This document shows, piece after piece, positions 1 through 8,461 of a stretch of 64,000 nt of DNA. The notes beneath the pieces are model-generated. The model did not search any database. It saw only the letters and a program-made list of their open reading frames with translations, and had not been told where the DNA came from. Within the stretch, counting starts at the first letter, position 1. Every line of letters starts with the position of its first letter. Source of the DNA: CAVZBW01 sp963778465. Lineage in GTDB: Bacteria; Actinomycetota; Acidimicrobiia; Acidimicrobiales; RAAP-2. A program made the position numbers and the translations under genes. The DNA is taken from the NCBI GenBank assembly GCA_963778465.1, contig CAVZUK010000003.1, positions 1,116,001-1,180,000 of the forward strand. The letters are read 5' to 3'.

Positions 1-94
1 GTTTACTACCATGCACGGGGCGGTTGGACCCCGGGTGGTCGGGGCCCGCGACGAGACCGGACCCGGCAGGGTCGCCGGTGCGAAAGAGGCGGTT

Positions 95-964
95 ATGGGC
101 GAGTTCGACGGCAAGGTTGCGCTGATCACGGGGGGTGCCCGAGGGCAGGGACGGAGCCATGCGCTGGCCTTGGCGAAGAAGGGGTGCGACATCGCGTTTT
201 GCGACATCTCCGAGCCCGTGAAGACCACCCTCTACCGCACCGCCACGGCAGAGGACCGCTTGGAGACCGAGAAGATGGTCCTCGAGACGGGGCGCCGGTG
301 CCTCGCCGTCGAGGCGGACGTTCGCGACCGGTCGGCGATGCACGCCTTCGTGGATCGCACGATCGACGAGCTCGGGCACATCGACTTCGTGTTGGCCAAC
401 GCCGGCATCACGGCCTTCGCCCCGGCCTGGGAGACGCCGTACGAGACGTGGGACGAGACGATCGACATCTGCCTTACGGGCGCCTGGAACACCTGCCGCG
501 CCGCCATGCCGCACCTGGTCGAGCGGCGGAGCGGGGGCATCGTGCTCACGTCGTCCAACGCGGGCCTCACGGCGATCCCCAACGTGGCACCGTACGTCGC
601 GGCCAAGCACGGCATCACCGGGTTGATGAAGGTGCTCGCCGTGGAGCTCGCCGCGTTCGACATCCGGGTCAACTCCGTGCATCCCTGCGGGGTGGCGACG
701 GACCTGGTCCTCAATCAGCCGGGACTGGACCTGTTCGCCGGCAAGGAGGGTGCGACGTTCGCCGACGCCGAGCCGGGGATGAAGAGCCTCAACCTCCTCG
801 ACGTCGCCCTCATCCAACCGGAGGACGTCACCGCCGCCATCCTGTTCCTGTTGAGCGACGCCGCCCGGTACGTAACGGGGCTGTCGATGACCGTCGACGC
901 CGGCACGACCGTCTGCCCACCCGGGAGCTTCCGCGGCTGGCAAGCGGAGACCCCTACCCCCTGA
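95..964 (+). CDS. Mycofactocin-type SDR family oxidoreductase
   Basis: NAD(P)-dependent short-chain dehydrogenase/reductase, predicted to oxidise an alcohol or reduce a carbonyl in the cytosol. The nucleotide-binding glycine motif GGARGQG is at residues 13-19, NAG follows strand 4, and the catalytic Tyr167-x3-Lys171 lies in YVAAK. The roughly 25-residue insertion after the second beta strand (about residues 38-65) is typical of the mycofactocin-coupled SDR subfamily, whose members keep a tightly bound nicotinamide cofactor and pass electrons to mycofactocin. The ATG at 95 is preferred over one at 11 because a purine-rich GAAAGAGG site lies just upstream and homology begins there. The 289-residue length is normal. 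The substrate is unknown, and no mycofactocin biosynthesis genes are in the window. Confidence 0.88.
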   Translation: MGEFDGKVALITGGARGQGRSHALALAKKGCDIAFCDISEPVKTTLYRTATAEDRLETEKMVLETGRRCLAVEADVRDRSAMHAFVDRTIDELGHIDFVLANAGITAFAPAWETPYETWDETIDICLTGAWNTCRAAMPHLVERRSGGIVLTSSNAGLTAIPNVAPYVAAKHGITGLMKVLAVELAAFDIRVNSVHPCGVATDLVLNQPGLDLFAGKEGATFADAEPGMKSLNLLDVALIQPEDVTAAILFLLSDAARYVTGLSMTVDAGTTVCPPGSFRGWQAETPTP

Positions 965-1150
965 GCCACGGAACCTCCGGCGGGGACCGGACCCGTCGGC
1001 CGGGTCGCACACCATGTCTCGGGCGTTCCCGGGGTGGTGCCCTCCCGAAGGTGCGCTACTCCGTGCGAGTCCGGCTGACCGTCCCGAGGTACTCGTGGAC
1101 GAGGCGCACGACCGTCGCGCCGTCGCCGCGCACCGGCGGAGCGGGACATC

Positions 1151-2041
1151 ATGGACGGCATGGACATAGCGATGACCCTGCCGACGATGCTCCCCCACGA
1201 TCGGGCCGAGGTTCTGGCGTGGTGCCGCGGGATCGACCAGGGCCCGTGGTCGAGCCTGGCCGTTCCCGAGCGCGTCACGTACACCAGCCACTCGCTCACG
1301 GTGCAGCTCTCGGCCGCCGCCGCCTTGACCGAGCGCGTACGACTCTGGTCGACGCTGATCGTCCTCCCGGCCCACGATGCGGTGCAGGTGGCCAAGGACG
1401 TCGCTTCGGTGGACCGGCTCTCCGGCGGGCGGCTCACGGTGGCCGTCGGCGTGGGAGGCCGCGAGCACGACTACCGGGCGATCGGCGGCGACTTCTCTCG
1501 GCGCTGGCAACGGATGGACGACCAGGTCGCCGAGATGCGTCGCATCTGGGCGCAGGAGCCCCCGTTCGAGGATGCCGACCCCGTAGGCCCCCCGCCGGTC
1601 CAGCCCGGAGGCCCGCCCTTCGTGGCCGGGGTCGTCGGGCCCAAGGCGCTCGCACGCGCCGCTCGATGGGCCGCCGGGGTGGACGACCCCTCTTCCATCG
1701 TCACCGTCGATGCCGTTGCCCTGGGCGCGCAGCGCCAGAAGGTGATCGCCGCGTGGAAGGACGCCGGGCGCAGCGAGACCCCCCACTTCTCGGCCAGCCT
1801 CTGGTACGCGCTGGGCCCGGATGCGCAAGACCAGCTGGCTCGGTACGTCTACGACTACATGCGCATCTTCAGCGATTCCTACGCCCGCGATCTGGCACGG
1901 TCCGCGCCGGTGCACACTCCGGAGGCGCTGCGCGAGGCCATGGCGGCGGCGGAGGAGGCCGGCTGCGACGAGTTCTTTCTCGTCCCGACGACGGTCGATC
2001 CCGCCGAGCTCGATCGCACGCGGGACGCGCTCGGCATCTGA
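1151..2041 (+). CDS. LLM-class F420/FMN-dependent oxidoreductase (luciferase-like)
   Basis: TIM-barrel oxidoreductase of the bacterial luciferase-like superfamily, 296 residues. The segment LSGGRLTVAVGVGGREHDY (about residues 93-111) is the typical loop following strand 4, and the N-terminal half reads as alternating strands and helices ending in a C-terminal part with predicted substrate contacts. Actinobacterial members use F420 or FMN to oxidise or reduce small substrates. The sequence alone does not separate these cofactors. It sits about 190 bases after the mycofactocin-type SDR on the same strand, so co-transcription is possible but unproven. It converges with the IclR gene downstream. 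Confidence 0.8.
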   Translation: MDGMDIAMTLPTMLPHDRAEVLAWCRGIDQGPWSSLAVPERVTYTSHSLTVQLSAAAALTERVRLWSTLIVLPAHDAVQVAKDVASVDRLSGGRLTVAVGVGGREHDYRAIGGDFSRRWQRMDDQVAEMRRIWAQEPPFEDADPVGPPPVQPGGPPFVAGVVGPKALARAARWAAGVDDPSSIVTVDAVALGAQRQKVIAAWKDAGRSETPHFSASLWYALGPDAQDQLARYVYDYMRIFSDSYARDLARSAPVHTPEALREAMAAAEEAGCDEFFLVPTTVDPAELDRTRDALGI

Positions 2042-2087
2042 CCCACCGAGGCCGAGGGTAGAGGGTCGAGTCGCCGGGCTCCGCCGC

Positions 2088-2993
2088 TCAGCCGGATCGA
2101 GGCCTGGCGGCCGTGCCACGGTTCGGCGAGCCCAGGGCCGCCGACACGGTGGCGGCCGCTTCGTGGAGGCGGCGACCGATGTCGGTGACCTCGGATCCAC
2201 CGAGCGCGTCGGGGAAGCCCATCAGGGACACGACGAGTACGACGGCGCCGTCCGCCCCCATCACGGCCGCGTTGATCGCGCTCACGGCGTAGGAGCGATC
2301 GTCTTCGACCTCGAGCGGGAGCACGTCGGGGGTCAGCGCCCGGGCGAGTCGCTGCACCACTTGCGGGAGCGGCGCGCCATCCGAGGGCGCCGCGAGCGGT
2401 GGCTGGGCGAGCTCGATGACGTACCCCCGGGACCGGATGGCCTCGAGCGCCGCCGCGTAGCGCTCGGCGGACGCCGGTGGGGCGAGGCCGAGCCAGCGTC
2501 CTTCCCCCTCGGGCCCCGACCATGCGGCTACGGCGGCGCCGAACGGGGGGTGCAGAGGGATGAAGCCGTGGCGGATCGGCGCCCCCTGGGCGCGCACGTC
2601 GCGCACCTGGTCGACGACGGTCACGTGCTCGGCGGACACGGCCAGCGCCACGCAGTGGGACCCCGCGTAGCGGCTCAGCTCGATCATGGCGGGCCGCACG
2701 AATTCGAGGGCCGGGAATCCCGACGCCGCGGCTCGTCCCACCGAGACGAGGGCCGGCCCGAGCCGGTACGTCCTTTGAAACGGGTCGCGCAGGAGCCAGC
2801 CGGCTTCGGTCAGCGCCCGAAGCATCGAGTGGCAGGTCGACTTGTTCACGCCGAGGCGCCGGGTGATCTCGGCCAGGGTCAGAGCCTCGTCGGGACGGGC
2901 CGACAAGATGTCCATCAGGGCCACGACGCGCTCGGAACCGGGGGAGGGCCTGGTCATCTCGACACGTGACGGAGCATCGCGGACACACGCCAT
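2088..2993 (-). CDS. IclR family transcriptional regulator
   Basis: Two-domain regulator. An N-terminal winged helix-turn-helix (about residues 38-67, with LAEITRRLGVNKSTCHSMLR) is followed by an IclR effector-binding domain containing the characteristic stretch from GPALVSVGRAAAS to the C terminus. The start is taken at ATG 2993 (301 residues); an internal ATG at 2957 is also possible and no strong ribosome site distinguishes them. The gene diverges from the amidohydrolase at 3105 and an inverted repeat lies between them, so it most likely controls that gene and itself. IclR proteins usually respond to small aromatic or aliphatic acids; the effector here is unknown. Confidence 0.88.
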   Translation of the reverse strand: MACVRDAPSRVEMTRPSPGSERVVALMDILSARPDEALTLAEITRRLGVNKSTCHSMLRALTEAGWLLRDPFQRTYRLGPALVSVGRAAASGFPALEFVRPAMIELSRYAGSHCVALAVSAEHVTVVDQVRDVRAQGAPIRHGFIPLHPPFGAAVAAWSGPEGEGRWLGLAPPASAERYAAALEAIRSRGYVIELAQPPLAAPSDGAPLPQVVQRLARALTPDVLPLEVEDDRSYAVSAINAAVMGADGAVVLVVSLMGFPDALGGSEVTDIGRRLHEAAATVSAALGSPNRGTAARPRSG

Positions 2994-3003
2994 GGTCGCA
3001 TAT

Positions 3004-3021
3004 TGCAACCATTGTGGTGCA
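3004..3021. promoter_or_regulatory. Candidate IclR operator in divergent promoter region
   Basis: The sequence TGCAACCATTGTGGTGCA contains a perfect ACCA-N3-TGGT inverted repeat at 3008-3018, flanked by TGCA on the left and GCA on the right. It lies 10 bases upstream of the proposed IclR start and about 85 bases upstream of the amidohydrolase start. Position and symmetry fit an autoregulatory operator. The binding protein is inferred only from adjacency. Confidence 0.45.
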
Positions 3022-3104
3022 TCAGGTGCTCGTGTCAGGATGGGGGGCCCAGCGAACGGGGTATCGGCGGGCACGGGATATCGCCGGGCAAGGAGACGAT
3101 TCGC

Positions 3105-4835
3105 ATGCACGACCTAGTCATTCGTGGCGGCACGGTGATCGACGGCACCGGGGGTCCGCCGCGGACCGCCGACGTGGCGATCGACGGAGGCCGGATCAGT
3201 GAGGTCGGCGAGGTGCCCGAGGGCTCCGCCCGCCGGACGCTGGAGGCCGACGGCCTGCTCGTCACTCCGGGTGTCGTCGACGTGCACACGCACTACGACG
3301 GGCAGGTCACGTGGGACCCGCAGGTGACGCCGAGCTCGTGGCACGGCGTGACGACGGTGGTGATGGGCAACTGTGGCGTCGGTTTCGCGCCGGTCCGCCC
3401 GGGTTCGGAGGAATGGCTCGTCCAGCTGATGGAGGGCGTCGAGGACATCCCGGGCACTGCGCTGACCGAGGGCATCGAGTGGGGCTGGCAGAGCTTCCCC
3501 GAGTACCTCTCCGTGCTCGAGGGCATGGGGAGGGTCCTCGACATCGGTACGCAGGTTCCCCACGGAGCGGTGCGCGCCTACGTCATGGGCGAGCGTGGGG
3601 CGCGCAACGAGCCGGCGACCCCCCAGGACATCGAGGCGATGGCCGCCATCGTCAAGGAAGGCGTGGCCGCGGGTGCGCTCGGCTTCTCCACCTCCCGGAC
3701 CATCGTGCACCGGGCGGTGGACGGTGAGCCCGTGCCGGGAACCTTCGCGGCCGAGGACGAGCTCTTCGGGATCGGGCGAGCCTTGGGCGCGCTCGGTACG
3801 GGCGTCTTCGAGCTGGCGCCCTCCGGCGCCATGGGTGAGGACCTGGCGGCGCCCGAGCGCGAAGTGGAGTGGATGCGTCGTCTCTCGGCCGCCATCCACC
3901 GCCCGATCAGCTTCGCTCTCCTCCAGGTCGACGCGGCCCCGGACCTGTGGCGCGAGATCCTGCGCCTGGCGGCGGAGGCCAACGCCGAAGGGGCGGATCT
4001 TCGGCCCCAGGTGGGTGGCCGGGCGCTCAACATCTTGGTGGGCTTCCAGACCTTCCACCCGTTCTCCCGCCGACCGTCCTACACCGCGATCGCGAGCCTT
4101 CCCCTGGCGGAACGGATGCAGCACCTGCGCAAGGACGAGGTGCGGCGGGCGATCCTTTCGGAGACGGTGGCCGACGACCCGCTCCAGGCGCTCATCGGCA
4201 TCGGTGGGACCGCCCACATGTTCCCGCTCGGCGAGCCGCCAAACTACGAGCCCACGCCGGACATGAGCGTCGCGGCGATCGCGGGTCGCGAGGGTCGCCC
4301 GGAGGAAGAGGTGCTCTACGACCTCATGCTGCGTCACGACGGTCGGGAGCTCGTGCTCTACACGCTGGGCGGCTACAGCCACGGGAGCCTCGACGACATG
4401 AAGGAGATGTTGGAGCACTCCAACTCCGCCCTGGGCCTCTCCGACGGCGGTGCCCACTGCGGCGTCATCTGCGACGCGAGCACGCCCACCTTCATGCTCA
4501 GCCACTGGGCTCGGGATCGAGCCGACGGGCTGCCGGTCGAGCTGGTGGTCAAGAAGATGACCCGCGACACCGCTCGGCTCTACGGACTCGAGGATCGTGG
4601 CGTGGTGGCGCCGGGCTACAAGGCCGACCTCAACGTCGTCGACTTCGAGCACCTCAACCTGCGTCTTCCCGAGATGGTGCACGACCTTCCCGGTGGCGCA
4701 CGACGCCTCATCCAACGAGCGGACGGCTGGAAGGCCACCATCTGTTCCGGCGAGGTCACCTTCGAAGACGGTGAGCACACCGACGCCCTGCCGGGCCGCC
4801 TGGTGAGGGGGGCACAGCCCGAGCCGGTGGACTAG
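3105..4835 (+). CDS. D-aminoacylase-like amidohydrolase
   Basis: Metal-dependent amidohydrolase of the N-acyl-D-amino-acid deacylase / dihydroorotase-like group, 576 residues. The N-terminal small beta domain (VIRGGTVIDGTG) precedes a TIM barrel with the metal motif HTH at residues 61-63 and a GNCGVGFAP segment whose Cys90 matches a metal ligand of D-aminoacylases. SDGGAHCG near 4441-4464 is the usual late aspartate motif. I could not find the second-shell SHHK-type motif of true D-aminoacylases, so the substrate may differ. ATG 3105 is chosen because AAGGAGACG (3090-3098) is spaced well upstream. It is divergent from IclR and overlaps the following convergent gene by 4 bases. Confidence 0.82.
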   Translation: MHDLVIRGGTVIDGTGGPPRTADVAIDGGRISEVGEVPEGSARRTLEADGLLVTPGVVDVHTHYDGQVTWDPQVTPSSWHGVTTVVMGNCGVGFAPVRPGSEEWLVQLMEGVEDIPGTALTEGIEWGWQSFPEYLSVLEGMGRVLDIGTQVPHGAVRAYVMGERGARNEPATPQDIEAMAAIVKEGVAAGALGFSTSRTIVHRAVDGEPVPGTFAAEDELFGIGRALGALGTGVFELAPSGAMGEDLAAPEREVEWMRRLSAAIHRPISFALLQVDAAPDLWREILRLAAEANAEGADLRPQVGGRALNILVGFQTFHPFSRRPSYTAIASLPLAERMQHLRKDEVRRAILSETVADDPLQALIGIGGTAHMFPLGEPPNYEPTPDMSVAAIAGREGRPEEEVLYDLMLRHDGRELVLYTLGGYSHGSLDDMKEMLEHSNSALGLSDGGAHCGVICDASTPTFMLSHWARDRADGLPVELVVKKMTRDTARLYGLEDRGVVAPGYKADLNVVDFEHLNLRLPEMVHDLPGGARRLIQRADGWKATICSGEVTFEDGEHTDALPGRLVRGAQPEPVD

Positions 4836-5932
4836 GGCGGAGGCGCGTCCCGCCGCTCCGAGCTCGGGTGTCCCCCGAGCACGCGGTGGCCGACCCAGAC
4901 GAGCGCCCGCTCGGTGTGGTCCAGGGCCTCCCGCACGAGGTTCCCCGTCTCGGTGGCCGTCAGGTCCACGGCTTGGCGCGCGTTCACGACGATCCGGAAG
5001 CCGGGACCGCGGTAGTGCCGGGCGACGGTCTCGATCGGTCGCGTCGGGATCCGAAGGGCCCAGGCCACGAGCCCGCCAGCGACCTCCGCGACCGAGGGAT
5101 GGTGCTCGAGCACGGAGGAGTAGCGACCGACGACGACGTCGACGATGTTCTCGAGGGCCTCGGACCCGGGCACGAAGTAATTGGAATGCGCCTTCACCTC
5201 GACGTGGCCCGGTGCGTTCGTGCGCATCCGGGTGCCCTGGAACGCGGGCGAGGTGGGCGAGGCCCCAAAGACGCCGAGCTCGGCGATCGCGTCTCCGGGC
5301 GCCTCCTCGGAGAAGAAGTGCGATCGAGTCAGATGGAGCTCGCGAAGGTCGTCGACCGTCATCCCGGGACTCCCGGCAACGACGACGTCCGTGCACCGGA
5401 GGCCGCAATCGGCCAGCGCGGCGCCGGTCACGATCGAGCCGAAGCTGTGGGCGACGACCGTGAGGGTCTGGTCCGGGCGCAGCGAAAGAGACTTGACGAA
5501 CTCGGTCAGCTCGCGGCCCCCGGCGACGAGATCCTCGTCGCACTCGACGACCCCGACGGTCGCGTCGAGCAGGCTGGGCGGGTTGTCGTAGCCCTTCCAG
5601 AGGACGACGGCCGTCGACGGCGCCGCCTCGAAAAGGTGCCTGGCGGCGGGAAGCCAGTCCAGGCGCAGGTTCGTCTCGTCGCCTACTCCGGGCACGACCA
5701 CCGCGACGTGTGGGGTGTCCTCGATCTCGCCGAAGCGGACGCCGAAGTGCCGGCGCTCGGGATGGTAGAGGACGAGCGTTCCGCCGCAGTCGAGGAGGGC
5801 ACGGAGCAGCGTCGACTGATCCACGTCGCCCGCGGCGCGCGCCGCGGCCAGGTCGGCCTCGGCAGCGGCCAGCGCCGTGGGGTCCGGCATCGCGCTGCCG
5901 GGTGGGAAGGGCCCGGTGCCGGCCTCGGACAT
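4832..5932 (-). CDS. Alpha/beta hydrolase, DUF1023 family
   Basis: Serine hydrolase-like protein of 366 residues. The nucleophile elbow AHSFGS places Ser163 in the G/A-H-S-x-G pattern, followed by a region with VVAGSPGM as in DUF1023 proteins of actinomycetes. The preceding strand carries VVVPGVGDETN. No signal peptide or membrane segment is evident, so it is probably cytosolic. The natural substrate is unknown; family members are annotated only as alpha/beta hydrolases or lipase-like. Its 3' end overlaps the amidohydrolase by 4 bases in convergent orientation. Confidence 0.8.
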   Translation of the reverse strand: MSEAGTGPFPPGSAMPDPTALAAAEADLAAARAAGDVDQSTLLRALLDCGGTLVLYHPERRHFGVRFGEIEDTPHVAVVVPGVGDETNLRLDWLPAARHLFEAAPSTAVVLWKGYDNPPSLLDATVGVVECDEDLVAGGRELTEFVKSLSLRPDQTLTVVAHSFGSIVTGAALADCGLRCTDVVVAGSPGMTVDDLRELHLTRSHFFSEEAPGDAIAELGVFGASPTSPAFQGTRMRTNAPGHVEVKAHSNYFVPGSEALENIVDVVVGRYSSVLEHHPSVAEVAGGLVAWALRIPTRPIETVARHYRGPGFRIVVNARQAVDLTATETGNLVREALDHTERALVWVGHRVLGGHPSSERRDAPPP

Positions 5933-5952
5933 CGCCTCAGGCTAGAGGCCTC

Positions 5953-7929
5953 TTACGACCCCAGGGTCACGTCGGTGTCGTAGCCCACGGTGAAGCTCCC
6001 TCCCTGGGTGACGACGAACTCGAAGGAGACCACGATGCTCGCCCCGGGTGCGAGGGGGTTGCCCGGGCTCACCTCGCTCGGGCTCAAGGTGGTGCCGAGC
6101 CCGCCCCCGCTCGAGTTGGTCGGGCCGTTGAGCGAGAGCCCGTCCGCCGAGTAGTGGGTGGCCCCACAGGTGACGGTGCTGGGGTCGGCCGAGCCCACCA
6201 CGGTCAGCCAGGCGTGCGAGCCCGACGGGGGACCGTACTGCTGGGTCAAGGTGGTGATCCGGAACACCAGGCTCGTGATGGGCTTGCCCGTCGAGTTGGT
6301 CACCGTGCGGTTGATCACCAGGGTGGTCGGCGTGTTGGCGCCGCCCGCGGTGACCACCCGGTTGGGACAGCTGGTGGATCCCGCCGAGGGCACCACCAGG
6401 GTCGAGGGGACCAGGCTGTCCTTCTGCTGGGCCGAGGTGAGCGACAGGGGCGAGGGGCTCCCGAGCACCGCCTGGGCCGAGCCGCCGCCGGTCAGCGCGA
6501 AGCTGGCCGTGTCGGTCGAGACGAGCTCGAAGTCGGTGGCGTTGTCGCCGCTGTTGGTGGGCTGGGTCTGGGATCCGGCCCGGACGAAGGCGTACTGGTC
6601 GCTCGGGCTGCCCGACAGGGACGGGAGGCCCGAGCCCCCGTAGAACCCGGCCGTCACCGGATAGCCCACCTGGTCGGTGGCCGGGCCGCCCGAGGTCGGG
6701 GGGTCGAGCGCCACCCCGGTCACCCCCGAGGGCAGGGAGGGGAGATCCGCGGCGGCCACCGAGGCGAGCGAGTAGTCCGACCCGGTCACCAAGAAGTGCC
6801 CGCCGGGGGGAATGGTGGTGCCCGACGGCAGGGCGACGGTGCTCGTGCCACCGGTGGTGGCCACCCCGAGGCTCCAGCCCGCCAGCGGCAGCGCCAGGGT
6901 GCTCGAGGTGTTCTGCAGGTCCACGTAGGCGTCGCCCCCGCCGTTCGGTCCCGAGAAGCGGAGCTGGGTCACCGTGAGCAGGCCCCTCGGTGCGGTGACG
7001 GTCACGTTCACGGTGGCACTGGTCGAGCCGCCGTAGGCGGTGTCGCCCGAGTAGGAGGCGGTGAGGGCGTTCACCCCGACCGCCGGCAGGGCGCCGGTGT
7101 ACGTGGCCGTCCCTGCGCTCACGTTCTCGGTGCCGAGGGTGGTGGTCTGACCGTTGGCCGTGTCCCTGAAGGTGACCGTCCCCGTCGGTCCCGTTGCCGG
7201 GGCGAGGGAGGCCGTCAGCGTGACCGGCGCCCCGAATCCGACGGTGGAAGCCGAGGCACCCAGCGATGTGGCCACCCCTGGGATCGAGCTGGCGACCCAT
7301 GTGTCGTCGAACGCCCCGGTCTGGTTGGCCCCACCGAACAAGAGGTCATAGCTGCCCCCGGAGTCGTAGGTCATCGACATGTAGCCCCGGGCCGACGGGC
7401 TCGTCACCGGGTTGGCCTGGGTCCACGTCGTGCCATCCCAGGTCCAGGTGTCGCCGAGGTACGTGCCGTCATTGGCCACGCCGCCGAACAGCACCACCTG
7501 GCCGTTGCCGTTCTCCGCCAAGGCCGCGCTCGAGCGCGCCGGGGGGCTCGTGGCGGGGTTGGCCTGGGTCCACGTCGTGCCATCCCAGGTCCAGGTGTCG
7601 TTCACATCCGTGTGGGAGGCATCCTGCCCCCCGAAGAGCACCAGGTCGCTCTTGCCGGAGTCGTAGGCTTCCGAGGCGCCATCGCGCGCCGACGGACTCG
7701 TCGCCGGGTTGGCCTGGGTCCACGTCGTGCCATCCCAGGTCCAGGTGTCGCCGAGTGTTGTGCCGTTCGTCCCGTAGCCGCCGAAGAGCACGAGCTGCTG
7801 AGTTGCCGCGTCGTAGGCCAGCGAGTTGCCGTATTGCTGCGGGGGGCTCGTAGTAGCAGGGGCCCACTTCACCCCCGCGGGCTGCGCGCCGACCTGTCCG
7901 GACGGGAGGACCAGCGTCGTCGAGACCAA
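5953..7929 (-). CDS. Secreted kelch-repeat / Ig-like / lamin-tail protein (5' end frameshifted)
   Basis: Large, Thr/Ser/Gly-rich extracellular-type protein. Residues about 20-215 hold at least four kelch-like blades marked by LVLFGG and DTWTWDGTTWTQANP. They are followed by an Ig-like bacterial domain (about 220-310, TLTASLAPATGPTGTVTF), a lamin-tail domain (about 315-480, with YVDLQNTSST and PPGGHFLVTGSDYS) and a C-terminal beta domain. The open frame starts only at TTG 7929, inside what looks like a signal-peptide core. Upstream, GGGAGG and GTG 8002 start a short basic peptide (MARSTF) in another frame that stops at 7979. Skipping one base near 7984 would join them into a normal export signal. 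The function is probably cell-surface or adhesive; the exact role is unknown. Confidence 0.72.
   Translation of the reverse strand: MVSTTLVLPSGQVGAQPAGVKWAPATTSPPQQYGNSLAYDAATQQLVLFGGYGTNGTTLGDTWTWDGTTWTQANPATSPSARDGASEAYDSGKSDLVLFGGQDASHTDVNDTWTWDGTTWTQANPATSPPARSSAALAENGNGQVVLFGGVANDGTYLGDTWTWDGTTWTQANPVTSPSARGYMSMTYDSGGSYDLLFGGANQTGAFDDTWVASSIPGVATSLGASASTVGFGAPVTLTASLAPATGPTGTVTFRDTANGQTTTLGTENVSAGTATYTGALPAVGVNALTASYSGDTAYGGSTSATVNVTVTAPRGLLTVTQLRFSGPNGGGDAYVDLQNTSSTLALPLAGWSLGVATTGGTSTVALPSGTTIPPGGHFLVTGSDYSLASVAAADLPSLPSGVTGVALDPPTSGGPATDQVGYPVTAGFYGGSGLPSLSGSPSDQYAFVRAGSQTQPTNSGDNATDFELVSTDTASFALTGGGSAQAVLGSPSPLSLTSAQQKDSLVPSTLVVPSAGSTSCPNRVVTAGGANTPTTLVINRTVTNSTGKPITSLVFRITTLTQQYGPPSGSHAWLTVVGSADPSTVTCGATHYSADGLSLNGPTNSSGGGLGTTLSPSEVSPGNPLAPGASIVVSFEFVVTQGGSFTVGYDTDVTLGS
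7409..7750 (-). repeat. Three identical 45-bp repeats inside kelch blades
   Basis: The same 45 bases occur at 7409-7453, 7556-7600 and 7706-7750, spaced 147 and 150 bases apart. They encode the repeated blade core DTWTWDGTTWTQANP. Identity at every base, including wobble positions, shows recent duplication or gene conversion rather than only protein-level conservation. Confidence 0.9.
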
Positions 7930-8220
7930 CCCACCGGCGACCGTGGCCGCGCAGGCCAGCCAGGTCGCGATCCTGCGGTCATCGGAAAGTGCTCCTAGCC
8001 ACCGCGGCCCTCCCTTCCCGGCCGCCCTCTCGGCAGCTCTCCCCTAGGAAACGGTCAGAGTCAAGGGAACTGGGCCAGAGACTACGCAAGAGCTGCAAAA
8101 GAGCCAAGACTCTTGCCCGCCGTCGGTGATCGATGCGTGGCGCCGACTCCCTCGGTGTCCGCCGCACCGTGGAAGTTGCGTTACGATGGAGGCTTCCGAG
8201 GAAGAAAGCGAGGTGACCCG

Positions 8221-8349
8221 ATGGCCGGCATGTCTGCTCCCCACACGGGTTTCCTGCGCGTCCTCGGACTCGGAGCCTCGGTGACTGCGAGCGCCGAGAT
8301 CGGGGTGGGCGGCGGTATCGCGTCGCTCCCCAAGCTTCGCCTCTTCTGA
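8221..8349 (+). CDS. Small ORF of 42 residues upstream of ABC exporter
   Basis: A 42-residue ORF starting at ATG 8221 with an excellent ribosome site, GAGGTGA, five to six bases upstream. The product has a hydrophobic Gly/Ala/Ser-rich middle (GLGASVTASAEIGVGGG) and a basic tail ending PKLRLF. I do not recognise the family. It lies in the 0.4 kb gap between the kelch gene and the ABC transporter. The only other visible element there is a short perfect hairpin at 8401-8415 (GACGCC-GTC-GGCGTC) between the ORF and the ABC gene. It could encode a small secreted or modified peptide exported by the neighbour, or be a leader. Neither is shown. Confidence 0.4.
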   Translation: MAGMSAPHTGFLRVLGLGASVTASAEIGVGGGIASLPKLRLF

Positions 8350-8461
8350 CCTCGCGTCGGGGCCCGCACAAGGCCCTCTGAGGCCGACCCCTCCCGAGTA
8401 GACGCCGTCGGCGTCGGACTCCTCTAACCACCCCCGCCACACCCGCTACGGAGCCCTTCCC

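Noticed and set aside
3114..5543. Long minus-strand open frame opposite the D-aminoacylase-like gene
   Set aside because: It is arginine/histidine-rich with no recognisable motif and is the shadow of a high-GC gene on the other strand; the true alpha/beta hydrolase lies in a different frame.
7409..7750. Regular 45-bp repeats considered as a CRISPR array
   Set aside because: Only three copies at about 150 bp spacing, inside coding sequence for kelch blades, with no cas genes.
5710..7998. 762-codon plus-strand open frame over the kelch gene
   Set aside because: It is repeats of Gly/Arg/His from antisense reading of the kelch gene; the kelch, Ig and lamin-tail motifs are in the minus frame.
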